From NCBI RefSeq assembly GCF_000746025.2, contig NZ_CP045798.1, positions 668,501 through 732,500 on the forward strand: a DNA stretch of 64,000 nt, in the 5' to 3' direction. The stretch is from Thermanaerosceptrum fracticalcis. Lineage in GTDB: Bacteria; Bacillota; Peptococcia; DRI-13. Positions within the stretch are counted from its first letter, which is position 1. Every line of letters begins with the position of its first letter. The notes under the pieces were generated by a model. That model searched no databases, was not told the origin of the DNA, and saw nothing but the letters and a program-made list of their open reading frames with translations. The position numbers and the translations under genes are program-made. Positions 55,514 through 63,369 of this stretch are shown one piece after another.

Positions 55514-55688
55514 AAGCGTTTGATCCATATCCAGTGTTTTCTTTTGCTTGCTTTTCACAGTCCGAAGCACATCGAGTGCGTAGTATCGCTCAAAAGAAAA
55601 CACAGCTCATAAAGCCTTGCATAGCAAGGCTTTATGAGCTTTTGGGAGGAAATGGATATGTTTCCGTGGGCGAGGGGAGAAAACGCTT
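55514..55688. ncRNA. Nested multi-branch palindromic element, possible structured RNA
   Basis: Four complementary pairs are properly nested: AAGCGTTT (55514) with AAACGCTT (55681), and CATATCCA (55526) with TGGATATG (55653). Inside these are two side-by-side stems, GTGTTTTCTTTTG (55534) with its complement (55591-55603), and the 17-bp hairpin 55604-55620/55624-55640. The result is a three-way junction closed by two outer helices. The 17-bp hairpin alone could terminate the dynamin gene. Coding frames across this stretch are not credible. No known RNA family is recognised. Confidence 0.55.
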
Positions 55689-55872
55689 GATATTTTATCT
55701 TCTTCTGATTAGCATGTTTTGTTATTTAATCGGTCTTTTTTGCAGGAAAATAATGCAAATGTGTGGAATTTTCAACAGGAAATACCTTTGTCAAAATATT
55801 AACACCACACTGGACTTGAACGCACGAAACAGTAATCGCATTTAAAATATTTTACAAGAGAGGGGATCAAAA

Positions 55873-56938
55873 ATGGCTGACAACAGAAAAGAACAAGAAC
55901 GCGCGGAACTGCACCGCACGATATGGAATATTGCCAATGAATTAAGAGGCAGTGTGGACGGATGGGATTTCAAACAATATGTGCTCGGAATGCTTTTTTA
56001 TCGCTACATATCAGAGAATATAACAGCCTATATTAACGCTGGAGAGCACGAAGCGGGAAATACTGACTTTGACTATGCAAAACTCTCCGACAGCGAAGCA
56101 GAACTGGCCCGGGAGGATTTGGTAAAGACAAAAGGCTTCTTTATTCTGCCAAGTGAACTTTTTGAGAATGTCCGCGCACGCGCCAAGTATGATGAAAACT
56201 TAAACGAAACCCTGGAGCGTGTCTTCAGTAATATTGAGGCGTCGGCTCAAGGAACGGACAGCGAGGATAATTTAAAGGGCCTGTTTGACGATATCGACGT
56301 TAATAGCAACAAACTCGGCAGCACAGTAGCAAAACGTAATGAAAAGCTGGTCAAGATAATGAATGCCATTGCTGAAATGAAGCTTGTTGACTATAAAGAC
56401 AATACAATCGACGCCTTCGGTGATGCCTATGAATTTTTGATGGGTATGTATGCCTCCAATGCCGGAAAGAGCGGCGGTGAGTATTTCACACCGCAGGAAG
56501 TATCTGAATTGCTAACCCGCATTGCATTAGTGGGGAAAACCGAGGTTAATAAGGTCTATGACCCTGCCTGCGGATCAGGTTCCCTGTTGCTGAAGTCTGC
56601 TAAAATTCTTGGGAAAGAAAATGTTCGCCTTGGCTTTTTCGGGCAGGAAATCAATATCACCACTTACAACCTGTGCCGAATTAATATGTTCCTGCACGAT
56701 ATTGATTATGACAAGTTTGACATAGCTCTGGGCGACACACTGACTGACCCTCAGCACTGGGATGAAGAACCATTCGAGGTCATTGTTTCTAATCCCCCCT
56801 ATTCCATCAAATGGAAAGGCGATAGCGATCCGATTCTGATAAACGATCCTCGCTTCTCGCCGGCTGGGGTGCTTGCACCTAAATCAAAAGCAGACCTTGC
56901 ATTTATTATGCACAGTCTTTCATGGCTGGCAACCAATT
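55873..56938 (+). pseudogene. hsdM: Type I restriction HsdM methylase, 3'-truncated
   Basis: Adenine methylase subunit of an EcoR124-like type I system. The N-terminal helical domain is intact. Then come [15 protein letters not shown], motif [11 protein letters not shown] (about 230) and motif [10 protein letters not shown] (about 308). At about residue 352, after HSLSWLATN, the DNA switches to dinB and the frame ends 3 codons later (TGA at 56947-56949). About 150 residues, plus any hsdS and hsdR genes, are missing. The ribosome site AGAGGGG precedes the ATG. The junction shares the bases ACCAAT with what dinB would have there. Confidence 0.88.
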
Positions 56939-57862
56939 TCAATAGATGAATGTTTCCTGGACTATACCGGAATGGAGAAGCTTTTTGGCTATCCTGTAGA
57001 AGCTGCTCATGTAATAAAAAACCGTATCCGGGATGAGCTGGGTTTTACCGTAAACATCGGCATTTCAAATAATAAGCTCCTCGCCAAGATGGCCGGGGAG
57101 CTTTCAAAACCCGATAAGGTTCATACTCTTTATCCCGAAGAAATTCCGGAAAAGATGTGGCCTCTTCCGGTAGAAGAACTGTATATGGTTGGCTGGGCCA
57201 CTGCACCTAAGCTGCATATGTTAGGTATAAGGACTATTGGCGACTTAGCCAGATATGATGTAAAAAGTCTGGAGATGAGACTCAAAAGTCATGGAGTGTT
57301 GATCTGGCAATATGCAAATGGGATAGAAAACTCATTAGTCCGAAATAGTCATATTGGCATCAAAGGTATAGGCAATTCAACTACAACTCCCTTTGATGTT
57401 GAGGATATAAAGACGGCTAATAAGTATCTTTTGTCATTGACTGAAACGGTAGCAACACGTCTGAGGGAGGCTGGTTTCTGCTGCAGCCTGGTCTCGGTCG
57501 GGCTCAAAAATAGCAATTTCAGATACTATTCTCACCAGCGAAAACTGCAATCACCGACAGATTCCACAGATGAAATATATTGTACTGCAAAGGAGCTTTT
57601 TAAGGAGATGTGGAAAGGGGAACCCCTTCGGCATTTAGGAGTTCGTGTTTCTGACCTATCACCTAGTAATTATGTGCAATTGTCTCTGTTTTCTCATAAG
57701 GACCCGGTAAAAATGCGGGCACTGGATAATGCTGTAGATTATATAAGGTCGAAATATGGACCCCAGGCCATCACCCGGGCCGTATTTGCCCACTCTAGGA
57801 TCCCGGCTCTTAGCGGTGGAGTAGGAGAAGAAGAATATCCGATGATGTCCAGTTTATTGTAA
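56930..57862 (+). pseudogene. dinB: Y-family DNA polymerase (DinB/Pol IV type), 5'-truncated
   Basis: Translesion polymerase lacking its first 100 or so residues. The coding sequence begins right at the catalytic [12 protein letters not shown] motif (56936 on) and continues through the palm (IGISNNKLLAKMAGELSKPD), thumb and little finger to the clamp-binding motif QLSLF near the end and a normal stop at 57860-57862. The missing part contains the first catalytic aspartate, so no active enzyme can be made. Upstream DNA is the truncated hsdM gene. Its last 104 bases before the tail recur at 10035-10138. Confidence 0.9.
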
Positions 57863-57874
57863 TCGTACTATCCC

Positions 57875-57937
57875 AAATAAATCGAGTGAGGTAAAGCCGA
57901 AGCAAATTACTTCGGCTTTACCTCACTCGATTTATTT
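57875..57937. terminator. Strong 28-bp hairpin terminator after dinB
   Basis: A perfect 28-bp stem (57875-57902 with 57910-57937) around a 7-base loop is followed by GTTTTATTTG. Such length and perfection suggest a bidirectional terminator, possibly once serving the gene on the other side before the IS110 element arrived. Confidence 0.8.
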
Positions 57938-58079
57938 GTTTTATTTGTATGGAATCTTTTGTCATTGTTCATAATATATAGTACGAAAATAACCCTATCA
58001 AATAATCAATATGCTTGTAAGGCAAAAAAGACAATAACGAACTAGCAGATGCAAGTTCAGGATATAACTGTTAGACAGC

Positions 58080-59326
58080 TTACTGGACTTCTCTCACCTC
58101 CAGACCGAGTTTTTTAGCTTCGGCAATAATTCTTTTTACACGGAATTTTTCCTGTTTTTGTTTAGCTTTTTCAAAGGATGTCTCGTCGTAGTCAACATCT
58201 TTCTTCAATAAGTTGTAAATGATCACGAGGAGCTTTCTGGCTAATGCAATGAGAGCTTTCTTGGCCCCGCGGCGTTGTTTTATCTTCCAGTACCAAGACG
58301 ATAAATAGCTATCGCGTATTCGGGTGATGCACCAGGCAATTTCGCAAAGGATTCGTTTTAGATAGGTGTTGCCATGGGTGGTACGGGTGGACTTTTTTTT
58401 CCTGCACTTTCATTATTACCAGGACTTAAGCCCGCCCAGGAACAGATATGTTCCGCGGTTTTGAATCGGCTCATATCAATGCCGATTTCCGCCAAGATTG
58501 CAGCAGCGGCGGTTTTGTCAATCCCCGGGATGCCGTCCAGTTGCTCCAGTTGTCTTTGATATTGCTTGAGTTTTTCCTCAAGCTTTTGCTCTACCTGGTG
58601 AAGATGCTCGTAGTGCTGATCCAGCCACCCTAGCAAAAGCTTGAGGAACTCCCTTTGGTGAACATCCATTTTACCATTGACAGCCTGTTTGATCTCATGG
58701 AGCTTGCTCTTAGCGCGCCCCTTTACAAATGTTTCTACTTCGCGGGCAGATATCTTCCCGTAGCAGCAAAGGTGATCTATAATTGCTCGGCCTGATACGC
58801 CGAATATATCGGTGAGAAATGTTGACAGCTTAAAGCCGCAGCTTTGTAAGTGCTTTTCAATCCGATTTTTCTGGGAAGTAATTTCCTCGACGATGCTTTT
58901 ACGGTACCGGGTCAGATTACGGAGTTCCCGGATAGGTTTCGAGGGGATAAAACTTCCTTCTAACAATCCGGCACGCAAGAGAGTGGCTATCCATTCAGCG
59001 TCCTTCATGTCGGTCTTTTTGCCAGGAACATTCTTCATGTGCCGGGCGTTGGTAACAATCAAAACCATACTGCCGTCAAAGGCTTCTTCCAGTACGTTAT
59101 ATACAGGCTGCCAATAAACACCAGTACTTTCCATAGCCACATTCCGGCAGTTTTCCTCTTCCAGCCAGGCTTTTAGTTCATCAAGTCCAGCAAGAAGGGT
59201 GGAAAAAGTGCGGATGGTTTTAACTGGTTCCCCGTCAACATTGCCTTTTAATAAGCAGGCGACAACAGTTTCCTTGTGGACATCAAGACCACAACAAATT
59301 TCCAGAATGTCTTGCATACGACTCAC
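58080..59326 (-). pseudogene. IS110-family transposase with an apparent frameshift
   Basis: IS110 enzymes carry a RuvC-like DEDD domain and a C-terminal Tnp domain and are guided by a bridge RNA. The N-terminal DEDD domain (CGLDVHKETVVACLL, AMESTGVYWQPV, TDMKDAEWIATLL) and the helix-hairpin-helix (LDGIPGIDKTAAAAILAEIG) with AGLSPGNNESAGK are intact. At the T8 run 58393-58400 one base appears missing. Restoring it gives THGNTYLKRILCEIAW and on to a stop at 58080-58082, 415 residues in all. Loss of the C-terminal 100 residues would inactivate it. Confidence 0.87.
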
Positions 59327-59640
59327 TCCTGCTCCAATGGATTTCAGGGATGATTGCCCGAGAAAATATGGAGTTTAGTACCCGTGCTGTTCCCAAGTCC
59401 TTAAAAACAAGGGGCGACAATTGGCCGTGCTCAAAGGCAATCAGGTTAGGTTTTTAGTCGAGGTTATACCATCAAAATACAATCAACCTTTGTCCCTGAT
59501 AATTCCAATGTAGCAGAAAATTAGACCATTGTAATCACTTCTACATATTTTCATAATTGGTTGTGCCTTCTAGGCATGGGTGGTTTTTAGGAAAATTATA
59601 GTGATGTTGAGGAATTTTTCTTGACGGAGATTGGTGGTGT
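59327..59640 (-). other. Non-coding end of the IS110 element, candidate bridge-RNA region
   Basis: No gene is visible over about 310 bases upstream of the transposase start. IS110-group elements encode their bridge RNA in the non-coding end upstream of the transposase, so this is where one would be expected. By eye I can see short complementary pieces but cannot draw the two-loop fold. The element's outer boundary was not located. Confidence 0.35.
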
Positions 59641-59682
59641 TATATAATGAGAACAAGAAGATCAGGAGGGAGGAATAACAAA

Positions 59683-59859
59683 GTGAAAACAGCAATTGCT
59701 ATTGAGAAGATAGCTGCTGGGCATATTACTCGCTCTAAAATTAAAACAGCTCTTGAAAAATTAATGGAGAATGGAAAAAAATATTCAAAGAGCATGGGCT
59801 TAACAAAGGAAGAAGTACGAAAAAGAGTATGTGAGGCCCGTCAAGAGTTATGGAAGTAG
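59683..59859 (+). CDS. Antitoxin of a PIN-type toxin-antitoxin pair
   Basis: 58 residues from a GTG start preceded by the very strong AGGAGGGAGG. A longer frame from ATG 59647 contains this ribosome site and is less likely. The sequence is basic and helical (IEKIAAGHITRSKIKTALEK, ending EEVRKRVCEARQELWK). No exact family is recognised. The 10-base overlap with the downstream PIN gene and the small size fit an antitoxin that represses its own operon. Confidence 0.65.
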   Translation: MKTAIAIEKIAAGHITRSKIKTALEKLMENGKKYSKSMGLTKEEVRKRVCEARQELWK

Positions 59860-60287
59860 TAGTTGATACCAATGTCCTTATTAATGGACTTTTTTGTATA
59901 GACCCACACGCCGCAAGAATACTTGATTTAATATCAAATGGGACTCTTAAAATGGTATATTCTGAAGGAATCAGAAAAGAATATGCCTATATCTTAGGAA
60001 AGAAATTTCCTGAGTTTCTTAGCGCTGAAAATTTATTACAATTAAGGATATTACTGGAAAATTCTAAAATGGTATCTCCTTCTTTTAATTTAATAATTTC
60101 ATCAGATCCCTCTGACAATATGTTTATGGAATGTGCTGTTTGCGCTAAGGCTAACGCTTTTATCACATCTGATTATAAGAATGATTTAATAAGATTGGCA
60201 ATATATAGAAGCGTGAGAATTTGTGACCCAGCCACGTTCTTAAGGGAAAAGGGTTTTTTGCATTTAAAGATTGGTGTTTTGACTTGA
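59850..60287 (+). CDS. PIN-domain ribonuclease toxin
   Basis: 145 residues. PIN toxins cleave RNA with a four-acidic-residue site. Visible are VVDTNVLINGL (first aspartate), a central glutamate in EGIRKEYAYIL, SDPSDNMFMECA and AFITSDYKNDL, the pattern of the putative-toxin PIN_3 group. The start overlaps the antitoxin gene, so translation is coupled. The pair sits between the IS110 element and the sigma-factor fragment and looks intact. Confidence 0.83.
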   Translation: MEVVVDTNVLINGLFCIDPHAARILDLISNGTLKMVYSEGIRKEYAYILGKKFPEFLSAENLLQLRILLENSKMVSPSFNLIISSDPSDNMFMECAVCAKANAFITSDYKNDLIRLAIYRSVRICDPATFLREKGFLHLKIGVLT

Positions 60288-60293
60288 GGACAT

Positions 60294-60336
60294 AGCCGCC
60301 GCATCCTTCCCATTTTAATGGGGAGTCAAGGCGGCT
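60294..60336 (+). terminator. Hairpin after the toxin-antitoxin pair
   Basis: AGCCGCC (60294) pairs with GGCGGCT (60330-60336), enclosing CCCATT/AATGGG. A short AAATTTCTT tail follows. It is a probable terminator for the PIN operon. Confidence 0.6.
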
Positions 60337-60374
60337 AAATTTCTTAAGAACACTTGTTTTTACAGTTTCTGTCA

Positions 60375-60406
60375 TAGACCGCAAGGGTTTTAACCCTGGC
60401 GGTCTA
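60375..60406. terminator. Second hairpin before the sigma-factor fragment
   Basis: TAGACCGC (60375-60382) pairs with GCGGTCTA (60399-60406), with the inner AGGG/CCCT pairing after one unpaired base on each side. The sequence ATTTCCTGGTAAATA that follows is also found near 10150 before the other sigma fragment, so the repeat begins at about this hairpin. Confidence 0.5.
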
Positions 60407-60444
60407 TAACATTTCCTGGTAAATAGTATATATTAAACAGATAA

Positions 60445-60723
60445 AATATTGATGTAAACGAAATCACCCTCATCGATGTCCTGGGTACAGATCCTGACAT
60501 TGTTCCAGAAATGGTTCAGAATAATGTGGAATTTGAACAAATGCTTGCACAAATTAAATATTTAGGAAAAAGAGAAAGAAAAGTTTTAGAATTGCGCTTT
60601 GGCTTGCTAAATGGCATTCGTAAAACACAACGTGAAATTGCCAAAATGCTGGGAATTTCCCGTTCTTATGTTTCCCGCATTGAGAAGAGAGCCCTGGAAA
60701 AATTGATAAAAGGGCTATCATAG
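60445..60723 (+). pseudogene. C-terminal fragment of a SigE/SigK-type sporulation sigma factor (copy 2)
   Basis: The frame opens after a TAA at 60442 without a start codon and encodes NEITLIDVLGTDPDIV onwards, the end of region 3 and all of region 4 with the helix-turn-helix REIAKMLGISRSYVSRIEKR. The N-terminal half is not in the window. It precedes chromosomal-looking genes and could be the original 3' part of a sigma gene split by a skin-like element, or a relic. An internal ATG at 60511 lacks a ribosome site. Compare with 10255-10527. Confidence 0.85.
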
Positions 60724-60847
60724 AACCGTTTTCTATTATTTCCTTTCACCTATTATTGCTGTCGAAAAAAACTGCAGGTGAGAATAGTAAATTATAGAAG
60801 GAAAACCTTCACCTCCGCCGAAATTAATACATAAAGGAGGGGGTAAC

Positions 60848-61084
60848 ATGACAAATAGCGTCATCAGCGGGGAAAATGCCTGCAGGCTATGTAATGACAA
60901 ACTGGTATGGGCCGCTTCGTTTCCTGTCCAGGCACAAGCAGCAGAGGAAGGGGTTATTGTGCCTGAGATTGTTACCACGGATTTCTTAAATGGTGCAGAT
61001 GGGGTTTATCTAAAAGTTAAGGTTAATGTTAAATGTCCTCAATGTGGAATAACGAACCGTTACGATAAATTGATGAAAAAATAG
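60848..61084 (+). CDS. Small cysteine-motif protein of unknown function
   Basis: 78 residues with two CxxC pairs, CRLCNDKL near the start and CPQCGITNRY near the end, likely binding one zinc ion as a treble-clef or ribbon fold. The ribosome site AAAGGAGGGGG is excellent, and a clean terminator follows at 61092. It is a single-gene unit. The function is not recognised. Confidence 0.75.
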   Translation: MTNSVISGENACRLCNDKLVWAASFPVQAQAAEEGVIVPEIVTTDFLNGADGVYLKVKVNVKCPQCGITNRYDKLMKK

Positions 61085-61091
61085 AAAGAAA

Positions 61092-61118
61092 AAGGCTGAC
61101 CCCGCAGGGTCAGCTTTT
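61092..61118 (+). terminator. Intrinsic terminator
   Basis: GCTGACCC (61095-61102) pairs with GGGTCAGC (61107-61114) around CGCA, flanked by AAAAAGG and TTTT, a standard bidirectional terminator shape. Confidence 0.85.
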
Positions 61119-61326
61119 AAAATAATTTATATAAATAAGGAAAGATATAAGTTCACTTAAAAGTATACAACAAAAAGCTTTAAAAGTAAATGTTGTCAGT
61201 CAAAAATATGGAAAAAACTCTTTCCCTTACCAGTAATATTTGGTATTAACTGTAACTTGTGTTAAACTATTAAAGTCGCACGAATAACCAACGTCTTTCA
61301 AAACAGTGTCTAAAAGGGAGGTAAAG
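61119..61326. promoter_or_regulatory. Upstream region of yqeG
   Basis: AT-rich with no gene. TTAACTGTAACTTGTGTTAA near 61246-61265 is a loose dyad. The ribosome site AGGGAGGT lies just before the ATG at 61327. No firm promoter call is possible. Confidence 0.3.
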
Positions 61327-61812
61327 ATGAGATATTTTCAACCGGCAGAGATTTCGGGGTGTCTCGCTTCTATTAATCTGAAAAAACTCTGGGATATGGG
61401 GAAGCGCGGTATCATTCTGGATTTGGATAATACCATTACTCCCTGGCGTACCGAGGAAATAACAGCAGAAGCTGATACCTTTATTAGGTCTGCTTTAAAT
61501 TTAGGCTTTTCCCTGTGTTTATTATCTAATGCAACCAGGAGCAGGGCAAAAAAAATAGCTGATTTTTACCAGTTACCCTTTTTGGCTCCAGCGTTAAAAC
61601 CTTGTCCTTTATCTTTTAAAATTGCACTAAAGATCCTCCAATTACCCAGTGCTCAAGTGGTGGTGGTGGGGGATCAGATTTTTACCGATATACTTGGGGG
61701 TAACCTGGTAAAATGTTATACTATATTAGTGCCACCTTTACTGAACAAAGAATTTATCGGTACCAGATTCATGCGCTTTCTGGAACGTAAGGTGATGAGA
61801 CGCAATCTATAA
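61327..61812 (+). CDS. yqeG: YqeG-family HAD phosphatase (class IIIA)
   Basis: 161 residues from the ATG at 61327. The GTG at 61306 contains the ribosome site and is rejected. HAD motif I is LDLDNTIT (catalytic aspartate), motif II is CLLSNAT, and motif III/IV is KPCPLSF then VVVGDQIFTDI. The family dephosphorylates phosphatidylglycerophosphate or a small phospho-substrate, depending on the lineage. It is a common neighbour of aro genes and competence/pilus genes in clostridia, which fits the genes to the right. Confidence 0.92.
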   Translation: MRYFQPAEISGCLASINLKKLWDMGKRGIILDLDNTITPWRTEEITAEADTFIRSALNLGFSLCLLSNATRSRAKKIADFYQLPFLAPALKPCPLSFKIALKILQLPSAQVVVVGDQIFTDILGGNLVKCYTILVPPLLNKEFIGTRFMRFLERKVMRRNL

Positions 61813-61825
61813 AGTATATACATAA

Positions 61826-61859
61826 AAATGACCATCATTAGGCGTAATGATGGTCATTT
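61826..61859. terminator. Convergent terminator between yqeG and the small minus-strand gene
   Basis: AAATGACCATCATTA (61826) pairs perfectly with TAATGATGGTCATTT around GGCG, with A and T flanks, so it can stop transcription from both sides. Confidence 0.85.
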
Positions 61860-61865
61860 CCCTAA

Positions 61866-62009
61866 CTAATCTTTAGTATAGGCCAGGACAATGATTTCTT
61901 TACCTGCTTCCGTGTTAAGCTTTTGTTCGACTTCCCGTAATTTTTGCAGTTGAGAGTCGCTAAGGTTGGCAAATTGATAGTCTTTCCGGGGTGTAGTTTG
62001 CGTAGTCAT
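61866..62009 (-). CDS. Conserved-looking 47-residue small protein
   Basis: Begins at the ATG at 62009-62007, preceded by a perfect GGAGGTGTTTT, and ends at TAG. The sequence (MTTQTTPRKDYQFANLSDSQ, then LQKLREVEQKLNTEAGKEII and VLAYTKD) is a charged amphipathic helix protein. It is convergent with yqeG and shares its terminator. The ribosome site and codon pattern argue for a real gene. The family and function are not recognised. Confidence 0.7.
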   Translation of the reverse strand: MTTQTTPRKDYQFANLSDSQLQKLREVEQKLNTEAGKEIIVLAYTKD

Positions 62010-62220
62010 AAAACACCTCCTTAATCATTTTAATATAGTATGAACAAAAAATAGTTTAGACTATGCGTACCATTTGTCGAAATTAGCTTGCAAAAGCTAT
62101 AATTTTTGTGCAATTTGTCTCAAAGTGTTGCTAAAAAGTTTATGGCAAAAAAAGGAAAATAAACCCCGCCAGGTGAATTATTTTTAAGTGTTACTTAATA
62201 TTCACAAGGGGGGTTCTAAT

Positions 62221-62691
62221 GTGGAAAAAAAGCTGACAGCTAAAGAAGCTGCACGAATTTTGCAAGTAGAAGAAAGCACTGTACGTTTTTGGGAAAAGGA
62301 GTTTGCGGAATTCCTGCTGATCAAGGCCGACAAAGGTCAAAGAAACCGTTATACCCAGGAAAACATAGAGATGTTTACCAAAATTCGTGAATTACTTCAT
62401 ACAGAGTTGTATACTATAAAGGGGGCCAGGCGCCGTTTGGAGTTGGACCGGACAGTGGGTGATTCCCTGGGAGTGGATCATAACTTTAAGACTACCGTTG
62501 TTTTTATGTTTTCTTCCATCCTTTCGGAGCTCCAGGAGGCACGTAAAGAAGCGGATAAGTTATCCCGTGAAGTACAAAACTTAAAGCGGGCCAAAAACGA
62601 GATAGAAGAGAAATTGTGGGAGGAACAGAGCAGGGGGCTTTTAGGATTTTTCCGTACCAGGTTAAGGGTTAAACAAATAGAAGGAGAATGA
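62221..62691 (+). CDS. MerR-like helix-turn-helix regulator with coiled-coil tail
   Basis: 156 residues from the GTG at 62221, chosen because GGGGGG lies at the right distance. The MerR-type DNA-binding domain is LTAKEAARILQVEESTVRFW with QRNRYTQENIEMFTKIREL, and the YTIKGARRRLEL stretch completes the winged helix. The tail (about 100-156) is a coiled coil, and no effector-binding domain is present. It resembles chromosome- or stress-associated MerR-like proteins rather than metal sensors. It lies 39 bases before aroK. Confidence 0.85.
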   Translation: MEKKLTAKEAARILQVEESTVRFWEKEFAEFLLIKADKGQRNRYTQENIEMFTKIRELLHTELYTIKGARRRLELDRTVGDSLGVDHNFKTTVVFMFSSILSELQEARKEADKLSREVQNLKRAKNEIEEKLWEEQSRGLLGFFRTRLRVKQIEGE

Positions 62692-62729
62692 TTTTTTTCA
62701 TATGACTGACAGAAGACAAGGCAGGTGAG

Positions 62730-63278
62730 ATGATGAAAACGAATATCGTACTGGTGGGTTTTATGGGTACCGGTAAAACGGCTGTGGGTAAAAGACTGGC
62801 CGCGGTGTTAAATAAGGAGTTTTATGATACAGATCAGGAAGTTGAAGCTGTAACAAATATGACTATTCCCCAGCTGTTTGCCAAATATGGAGAAGTGCGT
62901 TTCCGCTCCGAGGAGCAGCTGGCTATTAAAAGGCTTTCCCAAAAAGAAAACTGTGTGATTGCCACCGGCGGAAGTATGGTTTTGGATAAGGAGAATATCG
63001 AGATGCTGGCGGAAAAAGGAATTATCATCTGTCTTTCCGCCCACCCTCAGGTTATTTATGAAAGGGTGAAAAGGCGTAATAACAGACCTCTTTTAAAAAA
63101 AGGGGATCTTTACGAAACCATTGTAGAACTCATGAAACAGCGGGAAGAATTATATAAATGTGCAGACGTTCATATTGATACCTCTAACCTGGATTTTCAC
63201 GAAGTAATTGAAAAAATACTGGCTTTCCTGGAAAAATACGAGTCCCAAGAACAGGATGATAAAGAATGTAAAACTTGA
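62730..63278 (+). CDS. aroK: Shikimate kinase
   Basis: Phosphorylates shikimate at the 3-hydroxyl with ATP in aromatic amino-acid synthesis. 182 residues, the normal size. Walker A is GFMGTGKT (about 10-17), then YDTDQEVE (metal/shikimate aspartate), RFRSEEQ (shikimate-binding arginine), ATGGSMV (glycine motif) and the lid RRNNRPLL. AGGTGAG precedes tandem ATG codons. It is encoded just upstream of the pilus ATPase gene. Confidence 0.95.
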   Translation: MMKTNIVLVGFMGTGKTAVGKRLAAVLNKEFYDTDQEVEAVTNMTIPQLFAKYGEVRFRSEEQLAIKRLSQKENCVIATGGSMVLDKENIEMLAEKGIIICLSAHPQVIYERVKRRNNRPLLKKGDLYETIVELMKQREELYKCADVHIDTSNLDFHEVIEKILAFLEKYESQEQDDKECKT

Positions 63279-63369
63279 GCTGCAAGGCTCTTTTCTTTTT
63301 CCCCAAAATAATAGATGAGAGGAATTTGCTGTTTGCTGTCGAAGAAGAAGGGAGGGAAGGAGTGGTTCC

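Noticed and set aside
55534-55845. A 103-codon frame between the dynamin-fusion gene and hsdM
   Set aside because: It runs straight through the nested palindromes and has no ribosome site, so the RNA or DNA structure explains the sequence better.
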